Source of the DNA: Anaerolineae bacterium
Lineage (GTDB): Bacteria > Chloroflexota > Anaerolineae > Anaerolineales > Villigracilaceae
Direction: 5' to 3'
NCBI GenBank assembly: GCA_003694975.1
Contig: RFJH01000310.1
Location: forward strand, 1-19,567
DNA: 19,567 nt
In this document: one piece after another, positions 13,609 through 19,567 of the stretch
Numbering within the stretch: position 1 is the stretch's first letter
Layout: each line of letters opens with the position of its first letter
The notes under the pieces: generated by a model
What the model was told of the DNA's origin: nothing
Seen by the model: only the letters and a program-made list of their open reading frames with translations
The model's database searches: none
Translations under genes and position numbers: made by a program

Positions 13609-15486
13609 TTATGCCAGTAACGCGTAAAAGCGGTGGTCGGTTGAACCGATATAAACAATGTCATCATAGATCACCGGAGTTCCGGTGATTGGGCCCTGGG
13701 TGGTGAATTGCCAGCGCAGGCGGCCAGTACGATATTCCAGGCAGTAGAGGGTGCCATCTACCGAACCACAATACAGGGCGTCTTTGTACACGATTGGCGA
13801 GCCGCTGATCTGATTTTCGGTTCGGAAGCGCCAGACTTCCTTCGCCGTTCGCGCGTCTACAGCATAGATGTAGCCGTCTGCTGCGCCGGTGAAGATTAAA
13901 TGGTCCACGACGCAGGGAGAGACAATGGACCCCTTGCCCATGCGGAAGCGCCAGAGCACCCAACCATTCTGGCTATCCAATGCATAGAGCATGCTATCCA
14001 GGGAGCAGAAATAAGCGGCCTGGTCGGTCACCCAGGGCGAGGATGTGATGGCGCGTTTGGCGTGAAACGTCCATTTGATATCGCCGCTGAACGTAATGCA
14101 ATAAAAATCGCCGCTTTCACACCCTACGTAGACCAATTCGTTGGAGACAAAGGGGGTAGAGCGCACCGCATCGGCCAATTCGAGTCGCCAGGAGGCGCGT
14201 CCGGAGATGGTGTTCACGGCATGGAGGCAACGGTCATCGGAACCGATGAAGACATGCCCTTCGGCAATGCGCGGCGACGAGCGTACCGGACCGTCGGTGT
14301 AGTATGTCCATACTACTTTGCCGGACCGAAGGCTGACGACGTGGAGACGGAAATCCTCGGAGCCGAAATAGATGTTATCTTCATAGATGGCCGGACGGGA
14401 GACAACGCCACCATCCGTGGCATATTTCCAGATGAACTCGCCGGTCGCGGCATCCAGCGCATAGAGGTTGTGGTCATACGAACCGATATAGATGCGCCCT
14501 TGATGGTAGGTGGCACTGCCCCGGATTTCATCTTCACATTCGAATGTCCACAAGGGCTTGATGTTGCCGATTTTTATAGCAGGAGGGGCGCTCAGGCGGG
14601 AAAGAGTGCCCGTTTTGCGTGCCACGGCCAGGAGAGCATCTTTCATTTCGGCTGCGCTTTGGTAACGGTCCTCCGGGTTGTACTCAAGCGCTTTTTCGAT
14701 GACCGCCACGAATTCGGGAGAGACTTCGGGGTTGATGCTGCGGATAGGCCGTTCTTTGAAGGAGAAGGGAGGCTCCAGGCGTGGATCGCGACGGGTCAGG
14801 ACATGGTGAAGGGTGGCACCCAGAGCATAGATATCGGCCAGAGGGGTTGCGTCGCCCCGATACTGTTCAGGCGGAGAGTACCCTTCTGTGCCGATCATCG
14901 TGCCTTTCTGACCGGCCTGGAAGGTTTTCGCGATGCCGAAGTCCACCAGGACAACATGCCCGCTCTGGTTGATCATGACGTTGGACGGCTTCATGTCGCG
15001 GAAGATGATAGGGTCGGGCTTATGAGTGTGGAGGAAGTTCAGCACGTCGCACAGTTCAATGGCCCAGCCCAGTACCTGTTCTTCCTTGAGAAAGCCGTCG
15101 GTCTCGTTGAGGATGGCCTCCAGGTCTTTGCCGTTGATGAATTCCAGCACCAGGTACGAACGGTCATCGTGGGAAAAGTAATCATAAATGCGAGGGATGG
15201 CCGGATGGGTAAGGGTGGCAAGGATGTTGGCCTCGCGCTCAAAATTGCGCACGATGGTTTTGCGCACGATGGGATCGGGGGCTGTGTTAATCATTTCCTT
15301 GACCGCGACCAGTTTGACGATATTGGGAAAGTGCAGGTCGCGGGCGCGGTAGACCGATCCCATTCCGCCGATCCCAATAACCTCTTGAATTAAGTAGCGG
15401 TTGGCCAGTTTTGTGCCGGCCTGGAGTTGACGGCGGGGAGGTGTTTCGTCATCGCGCAGGGGTTGCGTGATGGGATTGGTTTCCAG
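13609..15486 (-). CDS. Ser/Thr protein kinase with C-terminal eight-repeat PQQ-like propeller (probable CTG start)
   Basis: The frame encodes 625 residues from CTG 15486. The kinase domain (about 31-300) has the Gly loop GIGGMGSVY (38-46), catalytic Lys K63 in VAVKE, an FRDMKPSN loop with D164, K166 and N169 (His of HRD replaced by Phe, as in many bacterial kinases), and DFG D182. The rest (about 311-625) is eight tandem repeats of about 40 residues, each with a (Y/F)(A/C)L-type strand, a turn ending in G and a K-V-W-x-(F/Y) strand. That is a PQQ/pyrrolo-quinoline-type beta-propeller. No transmembrane helix separates the two parts, so the whole protein should be cytoplasmic. The first in-frame ATG (15363) would cut the Gly loop, and no ATG, GTG or TTG lies between it and the upstream stop. 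The CTG has AAAGGAG 6 nt before it. It is first in the operon. Confidence 0.92.
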   Translation of the reverse strand: METNPITQPLRDDETPPRRQLQAGTKLANRYLIQEVIGIGGMGSVYRARDLHFPNIVKLVAVKEMINTAPDPIVRKTIVRNFEREANILATLTHPAIPRIYDYFSHDDRSYLVLEFINGKDLEAILNETDGFLKEEQVLGWAIELCDVLNFLHTHKPDPIIFRDMKPSNVMINQSGHVVLVDFGIAKTFQAGQKGTMIGTEGYSPPEQYRGDATPLADIYALGATLHHVLTRRDPRLEPPFSFKERPIRSINPEVSPEFVAVIEKALEYNPEDRYQSAAEMKDALLAVARKTGTLSRLSAPPAIKIGNIKPLWTFECEDEIRGSATYHQGRIYIGSYDHNLYALDAATGEFIWKYATDGGVVSRPAIYEDNIYFGSEDFRLHVVSLRSGKVVWTYYTDGPVRSSPRIAEGHVFIGSDDRCLHAVNTISGRASWRLELADAVRSTPFVSNELVYVGCESGDFYCITFSGDIKWTFHAKRAITSSPWVTDQAAYFCSLDSMLYALDSQNGWVLWRFRMGKGSIVSPCVVDHLIFTGAADGYIYAVDARTAKEVWRFRTENQISGSPIVYKDALYCGSVDGTLYCLEYRTGRLRWQFTTQGPITGTPVIYDDIVYIGSTDHRFYALLA

Positions 15487-15492
15487 CGTGCA

Positions 15493-15499
15493 CTCCTTT
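15493..15499 (-). promoter_or_regulatory. Shine-Dalgarno supporting a CTG start for the kinase
   Basis: AAAGGAG on the minus strand lies 6 nt before CTG at 15486. The GTG overlapping the end of this site is in another frame and runs into a stop within about 15 codons. So the in-frame CTG is the best start unless a base is missing in the assembly. Confidence 0.55.
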
Positions 15500-15547
15500 A
15501 CATTACAGTTGTGATGGCGAAAGTAACGGTCACATTATGTTGTACAA

Positions 15548-15576
15548 ATTATAGTGCGCCCTGACAGGATTGGCAA
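15548..15576 (-). promoter_or_regulatory. Sigma-70-type promoter of the kinase operon
   Basis: TTGCCA (15576-15571), a 17-nt spacer and a perfect TATAAT (15553-15548) lie on the minus strand. The predicted start near 15541 leaves a leader of about 55 nt before the CTG start. This is the best promoter match in the window. Confidence 0.7.
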
Positions 15577-15637
15577 CTGTCCCAAAGGTTGGGGGCATGA
15601 AGGGTTATGAGGGGTAAAGAAGCCACCAGGGGGAAGG

Positions 15638-15662
15638 TCCATCCCATCGTTTTCGGGATGGA
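15638..15662. repeat. 8-bp hairpin between the cupin and kinase genes
   Basis: TCCATCCC and GGGATGGA pair around a 9-nt loop. It lies downstream of the cupin stop on the minus strand but has no T-run, so it is at best a weak 3'-end structure for the cupin transcript. Confidence 0.3.
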
Positions 15663-15727
15663 TATGGCTATTCATACCCGTCTGGGACGCTCCGAGGGTT
15701 ATGTAACGATTGCCCTTTTGGGTGTGG

Positions 15728-16051
15728 CTATGCTCGAAGCATCGTCAGGATGATTTTAGATCGACTCCGTGCTTTGACGGCGTGCGGTTCGTTGGGAGGC
15801 AGGATGATGGCTTCCTGGGAGTTCAAATGGTAAGCCTGTCCGGAGATGACGACTTCGATTTCCCCTTCCAACACGTGTAGCAGGGCGTCGAAAGGGGCCG
15901 TGTGTTCACTAAGTTCCTGACCACCGGCGAAGGCAAATACGGTGATGTTTCCTTGATCGCTTTTGATGATAGGGCGACTGACGATGCTTCCGTCCTGGTA
16001 ATCCACCAGGTCGGCGAGTTGTAGAATCTGACGTTTTTGGGGTGCAGTCAT
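15728..16051 (-). CDS. Small single-domain cupin
   Basis: The 107-residue protein is one conserved beta-barrel cupin. The first motif runs through GQELSEHTAPFDALLHVLEGE (about 44-64), giving H50, H59 and E62-E64 as likely metal ligands or substitutes. The second motif is ILPPNEPHAVKA with H90. Small cupins of this type bind a metal and a small ligand or act as sensor domains; none of the residues fixes a substrate. The ATG at 16051 follows AAGGAG at about 6-nt spacing. It starts 19 nt after the stop of the metallopeptidase gene and is probably co-transcribed with it. There is no signal peptide. Confidence 0.85.
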   Translation of the reverse strand: MTAPQKRQILQLADLVDYQDGSIVSRPIIKSDQGNITVFAFAGGQELSEHTAPFDALLHVLEGEIEVVISGQAYHLNSQEAIILPPNEPHAVKARSRSKIILTMLRA

Positions 16052-16070
16052 TGGCTATCTCCTTATGGGT

Positions 16071-18095
16071 TTATTTCACCTCCAGGCGGTAGCCCGCCGG
16101 TTCACGTGTGAAACGCGTGGTGCCGCTGATGACCAGGACCGCCTCGCTGACATCGTTCCCTAGCGAGAGAGGGATTTCTGCCATCTGATCGGGGCTAAGG
16201 GGGATGCTCTGTACAGTGGTCTTCTGCCCCTCCAGGATGAGCGCCAGTCGGAAGGTCTGGGGGAGGATGTTCTGGACGCGGACGAATCCATTCCCTTGCC
16301 AGCCACCGTCGTCGGTTTCGAAATCGGTGAAGTAGCCGATCTCAGGGATGGAGACATCATCCAACAAGAAGCCCTCGCCGTTGACAGCCGCGTCGGTCAC
16401 GTACTCGAAGCGAATCTGGATTTCTTTTCCGGCATAGGGGGTGAGGTCTATTGTTTCCTGAATCCATGTGGGCCCTCCGCCACTCAGACCATTGTAGGCC
16501 CAGCCAAAACTGTTGCCGGAGGGGTCTTCATCGGTGCCGGAGGGGGTGGTAAGGATTTGCCAGTGTTGGCCATCTTCGGAGACTTCCAGGTAGAGATAGT
16601 CATAGTCCTCTTCGAGGTCATACCATGTCCAGTAAGTAAGGGTGATTGGGCCGCTGACATCCCGGAAGTCGAAGGTGCGCGTCAGGGTCATGTCGGATTC
16701 ATCGCCCTTGTTGGACCAGAAGGCGTATTCGCCGGAGTAAGGGTCTGTGGGCAGGAGGCGGACCTGGGTAGCGCCCTCGAAGTAGAGGGTGTAGTTACCG
16801 CTACAGGTCAGGCGGATGTAATCCACGCCGTATTGTCGCACGGAGCGCTCCAGGGGCTCGGTGGGGCACTGTGATATCGTTTCAGTGATGTCCGCGCGCG
16901 GCGCGTCGGGGTAGTTATGGTAGGTGTAGCGCCCATCGGCGACGGTGTCATCCAGGAGGTAGTTCGTCACGGCCCAATCCATGAAGAGGTCGTCGGCGGT
17001 GATCGGCTGGCCGGTGGCAGGATCGGTGGCGTCGATCTCACGCAGGGTTTCATCCACGCTGTCCATGCCGTTATCGGGGTTTTTGACCAGGGCCTGCGTG
17101 GCTTCTTCGCCGAAGCGGTCGAGGAAATAAGTAACGAACAGGAAGGCCGCGCCGTAGTGAGGGGAGGTGGCGTTGGGGTCGTTAGGCCAGTCGGTCAGTT
17201 GCAGGTCGGGGTTTGTGCTGTAGAGCCAGTCGAAACCGCCGACGTCGTAGCCGTTGAGGAAGGCGGCCAGTTCGGAAAAGCCCTCGTTCAGCCAGGAGGA
17301 TTCGTTGCGGTCGAGATACCAGTGAATCATGTGCTGGAACTCGTGCGCCAGGACGCCATACGTGAACTTCTCATCCAACCCCACCGTATCGGCGTTGAAG
17401 AGGAACATTTCGTGAGCGTTCGAGTATTCATGTACCAGAGGATGGTACTCGTCGGCGGCGGAGAAGTAACCGGCCAGTGAACTGCCCAGGCCGCTTGCGT
17501 AGAGAATGTAGATGTGGGGGTCCCCGTCTACGCCGGGGGTCCACTCGCTGCCGAAGAAGGCGCGGTCGGTGGGATAGATCTGGTTTTCGAAGGTGTCTGC
17601 CAGGTCTTTCAGGTCGCTCTCGCGATAGGAGATACCGTTTTCCACCCAGAAGTAGACGTGGTCGGTGGCATATTGCAAGGTGGCGGTCACCTGGAAGTTC
17701 TCGTTGGTGTCCACGTTTGTGACCCAGAAGGTTTGCTCCTCACCGAGTTGAGGAGGCGATGAGGGCGGTTCCACGGTGGGAGGAATATCGCATTTGCCTT
17801 GCAGGCGGCAGGCCAGATCGGGCAGGTTGTTTTCCGGGACGATGGTCTGGCGCAGAGTGGTGAGGGTGTCGGTAGGGACGTCTTCTACGGGAGGGCGGGT
17901 GACGATGACAGTGGGAGTGGGGGTCGCGGTGGCAAGGAACGAGAACGGATCTGTATCGTACGTCTGCATCTGCTGTTGCAGCGTGTAAATACCGTAGGCA
18001 CTTGCCGCTACACCGACCATCAGGCACAGGCAGCAGAGAATAACAATTGTTCCCGTAACGATCAACCATGTCGGTGTTGTTTTTTGGTTTGTCAT
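16071..18095 (-). CDS. Membrane-anchored HExxH metallopeptidase, immune-inhibitor-A (M6)-like
   Basis: The 674-residue protein has an N-terminal transmembrane anchor (about 10-36, Cys/Val-rich) and a Thr/Pro linker (about 55-75). A zinc protease domain follows, with HEFQH at 251-255 and the downstream NEGFSE (270-275) supplying the third ligand Glu. A beta-sandwich region (about 465-585, with YLYLEVSEDGQHW and FLLDDVSIP) resembles the MAM-like/VEG module of immune inhibitor A peptidases. The domains after the anchor should be outside the cell, degrading proteins. The HExxH-(x)-E layout and sandwich support M6-like, but I did not find the full M6 signature, so the family call is tentative. Its start has AAAGGA about 6 nt upstream. 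The cupin follows 19 nt downstream. Confidence 0.82.
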   Translation of the reverse strand: MTNQKTTPTWLIVTGTIVILCCLCLMVGVAASAYGIYTLQQQMQTYDTDPFSFLATATPTPTVIVTRPPVEDVPTDTLTTLRQTIVPENNLPDLACRLQGKCDIPPTVEPPSSPPQLGEEQTFWVTNVDTNENFQVTATLQYATDHVYFWVENGISYRESDLKDLADTFENQIYPTDRAFFGSEWTPGVDGDPHIYILYASGLGSSLAGYFSAADEYHPLVHEYSNAHEMFLFNADTVGLDEKFTYGVLAHEFQHMIHWYLDRNESSWLNEGFSELAAFLNGYDVGGFDWLYSTNPDLQLTDWPNDPNATSPHYGAAFLFVTYFLDRFGEEATQALVKNPDNGMDSVDETLREIDATDPATGQPITADDLFMDWAVTNYLLDDTVADGRYTYHNYPDAPRADITETISQCPTEPLERSVRQYGVDYIRLTCSGNYTLYFEGATQVRLLPTDPYSGEYAFWSNKGDESDMTLTRTFDFRDVSGPITLTYWTWYDLEEDYDYLYLEVSEDGQHWQILTTPSGTDEDPSGNSFGWAYNGLSGGGPTWIQETIDLTPYAGKEIQIRFEYVTDAAVNGEGFLLDDVSIPEIGYFTDFETDDGGWQGNGFVRVQNILPQTFRLALILEGQKTTVQSIPLSPDQMAEIPLSLGNDVSEAVLVISGTTRFTREPAGYRLEVK

Positions 18096-18248
18096 GGAGT
18101 TTCCTTTCGCGAGAAGATAGTGTGCCCACCGTATTGCGCGTTTATGTGCAGGCAGTGTGGGATTGTGTCACCACGTTGTGTGCCGGACGAGACCCGGTGA
18201 TACAGGGATGATCGAACGCCTTCACTTTGACACAAGAGGCGCGCCGCG

Positions 18249-18260
18249 TGAGAATTCTCA
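18249..18260. promoter_or_regulatory. 12-bp perfect palindrome upstream of the metallopeptidase
   Basis: TGAGAATTCTCA is a perfect palindrome followed by an AT-rich segment. The position, about 155 nt upstream of the metallopeptidase ATG, fits a dimeric repressor or activator site, but it could be chance. Confidence 0.3.
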
Positions 18261-18350
18261 TATATGCATTCTATTTTATCTCGAAACCCAGGAGAGGCTA
18301 TAGCCGAAATGGGGGAAGGAAAGCCTTGTCTGGTATGGTGCGGTCACGCG

Positions 18351-18379
18351 AAAGGGACGCGCCGGAAGCGCGTCCCTTT
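18351..18379 (-). terminator. Hairpin terminator of the Clp unfoldase gene
   Basis: AAAGGGACGCGC and GCGCGTCCCTTT form a perfect 12-bp stem with a 5-nt loop, 25 nt after the Clp stop. The T stretch after the stem is only the TTT inside the arm, so termination may be bidirectional or partial. Confidence 0.65.
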
Positions 18380-18403
18380 GATGCAGATAGGTGATCGGTG
18401 TCG

Positions 18404-19567
18404 TCAGACCGTTTCCGCTTCCGCCGGTTGCTTTGTTTTCTGGGCGGGTTCGGCGGCGCGGAAGGTCAATGTGTCTTTTTCCTCGTCCACGTCCACTTCA
18501 ACGATGCCACCACCGCTCAGTTCGCCGGAGAGCAGTTTCACTGAGAGCGGGCTTTCAACATGTTTCTGCAGGGCACGCCGGAGTGGGCGGGCGCCAAAGG
18601 TCGGATCGTAACCTTTACGGGCGAGCCAGGTGCGTGCTGCAGGTGTCAGGCGGACGGTGATGCCGTGTTCTCCCAGGCGTTCCTGGATTTCTTTCATCTG
18701 CAAATCCACGATGCGTTCCATTTGTTCCACAGAGAGCGGCGAGAAGATGATAATCTCGTCAATGCGGTTGAGGAACTCCGGGCGGAAGGTGCTCTTAAGC
18801 GCCTTCTCGATTTTCTCGTGTGCCTGTCGTTCTTCGTCATCGTCGGTTTGTTGCAGGAAGCCCAGGGTGCCGCCTTTGCGTACATACTCTGTGCCCAGGT
18901 TGGAGGTCATAATCAAAATGGTGTTGCGGAAGTCCACCACGTTGCCCTGACCGTCGGTCATGCGCCCGTCGTCGAGGATTTGCAGCAGAGCGTTCCAGAC
19001 TTCAGGGTGTGCCTTTTCGATTTCGTCGAAGAGGATGACGCGGTATGGGCGGCGGCGGACGGCCTCGGTGAGTTGACCGCCTTCCTCGTACCCGACGTAC
19101 CCGGGCGGCGCACCGAACAGGCGCGAGACGGTGTGCTGCTCGCGGTACTCCGACATGTCAATGCGCACAAGGGCGTCTTCGTCATCGAACATGAACCAGG
19201 CCAGGGCTTTTGCCAACTCGGTCTTGCCTACGCCGGAGGGGCCGATGAAGATGAAGGAGCCGATGGGGCGGCGCGGGTCTTTCAAGCCCGAGCGGGCGCG
19301 ACGGATGGCGTCCGCCACGGCATGGATGGCTTCGTCCTGGCCGATGATGCGCTCGTGCAGGCGTTCTTCCATGTGCAGGAGTTTCTCGGCCTCGGTCTCC
19401 ATGATTTGTGAGACCGGGATGCCGGTCCATTGGTGGACGACCTCGGCGATATCCTCCACATCCACCACCTCGTCAAGTTGATGTTCGGCTTCCCACGCAT
19501 CGCGCTTCTTTTTGAACTCCGCTTCCAGGCGCAGGCGTTCGGCCTTTTTCTGGGCGGCGCGCTCGTA
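18404..19567 (-). CDS. ClpB/ClpC-type AAA+ unfoldase, C-terminal part (5' end beyond window)
   Basis: About 387 residues are visible and the frame is open at the right edge. They begin in a Lys/Glu/Arg-rich coiled coil, then the inter-domain TGIPVSQIMETE and the start of the second AAA+ module (IIGQDEAI). Walker A is GPSGVGKTE and Walker B is VILFDEIEKAH. The pore loop is GYVGYEEGG, sensor 1 is MTSNLG and the second region of homology ends NRIDEIII. The C-terminal D2 small domain has GARPLRRAL. The protein threads polypeptides through a hexamer. ClpB (disaggregase with DnaK) and ClpC (protease partner with ClpP) share all these blocks. Telling them apart needs the middle domain and the ClpP-binding loop, which are outside the window or unclear. 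The gene ends at a strong hairpin. Confidence 0.93.
   Translation of the reverse strand, partial: YERAAQKKAERLRLEAEFKKKRDAWEAEHQLDEVVDVEDIAEVVHQWTGIPVSQIMETEAEKLLHMEERLHERIIGQDEAIHAVADAIRRARSGLKDPRRPIGSFIFIGPSGVGKTELAKALAWFMFDDEDALVRIDMSEYREQHTVSRLFGAPPGYVGYEEGGQLTEAVRRRPYRVILFDEIEKAHPEVWNALLQILDDGRMTDGQGNVVDFRNTILIMTSNLGTEYVRKGGTLGFLQQTDDDEERQAHEKIEKALKSTFRPEFLNRIDEIIIFSPLSVEQMERIVDLQMKEIQERLGEHGITVRLTPAARTWLARKGYDPTFGARPLRRALQKHVESPLSVKLLSGELSGGGIVEVDVDEEKDTLTFRAAEPAQKTKQPAEAETV

Larger units (their letters stand above)
18096..18403. other. Intergenic region between the Clp unfoldase and the metallopeptidase
   Basis: The 308 nt hold no gene I can support. They contain an AT-rich patch (about 18250-18285), a 12-bp palindrome (18249-18260), a plus-strand promoter-like pair, and a strong hairpin at 18351-18379. 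Both flanking genes read on the minus strand, so the metallopeptidase promoter must lie here, but no convincing minus-strand -35/-10 pair stands out. Confidence 0.6.

Noticed and set aside
13900..15393. Plus-strand open frame of about 497 codons opposite the kinase
   Set aside because: It is a shadow of the kinase and propeller codons, with no domain and no ribosome-binding site. The minus-strand frame encodes every kinase motif.
9667..15486. Type VI secretion phospho-regulatory module
   Set aside because: The kinase/PP2C/FHA trio matches, but no secretion structural genes are seen and the kinase lacks a membrane helix.
18264..19411. Plus-strand frames opposite the Clp gene
   Set aside because: They are antisense to conserved AAA+ codons and lack motifs.

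Overview
The window reads as one moderately GC-rich bacterial chromosome segment, densely coded, with 19 protein genes (two cut by the window edges) and no rRNA, tRNA, CRISPR or insertion sequence that I can see. Exported proteins carry long Thr/Pro linkers. There is a cytoplasmic Ser/Thr kinase with a PQQ-type propeller, an Ino1 of the actinobacterial type and several genes for a predatory-looking or filamentous surface lifestyle. Together these suggest a Chloroflexota (Anaerolineae-like) genome. That assignment is inference from gene style, not from a marker gene.

Layout. (1) Positions 1-5362, minus strand: a five-gene run headed by a GAF-type histidine kinase with a clear extended -10 promoter, then a PfkB sugar kinase, an M20 metallopeptidase, an NAD-dependent sugar epimerase, and a membrane-anchored C39-like peptidase with TPR that runs off the left edge. 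(2) 5479-7727, plus strand: inositol-3-phosphate synthase overlapping by 4 nt a lipoprotein of the polysaccharide deacetylase family. (3) 7728-8376: about 650 nt without a gene, filled by nested palindromic TCGA-rich repeats. (4) 8377-8721, plus strand: a HIT-family hydrolase ending at a hairpin terminator, facing (5) a minus-strand FmdB-type zinc ribbon and an Hsp20 chaperone. The hsp20 upstream region holds a perfect 15-bp inverted repeat. (6) 9667-15486, minus strand: a six-gene signalling operon. In transcription order it encodes a Ser/Thr kinase with eight-repeat PQQ-like propeller, a PP2C phosphatase, a DnaJ-VWA fusion, a zinc-ribbon/FHA protein, an 80-residue unknown and an OmpR-type response regulator. 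(7) 15728-18095, minus strand: a membrane-anchored HExxH metallopeptidase followed by a small cupin. (8) 18404 to the right edge, minus strand: the C-terminal part of a ClpB/ClpC AAA+ unfoldase.

The most distinctive item is the kinase operon. Writer (kinase), eraser (PP2C), reader (FHA) and a VWA protein with an Hsp70-recruiting J domain sit together with translational coupling. This resembles, by gene content, the VWA/PP2C/kinase 'TerY-P' triads and type VI secretion phospho-switches, but it has a J domain, a propeller and a two-component regulator instead of Ter or T6SS genes. With Hsp20 next to it and a Clp unfoldase nearby, a link to protein-quality control or stress sensing is a reasonable hypothesis. 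The kinase gene itself appears to lack any ATG, GTG or TTG start and probably begins at CTG.
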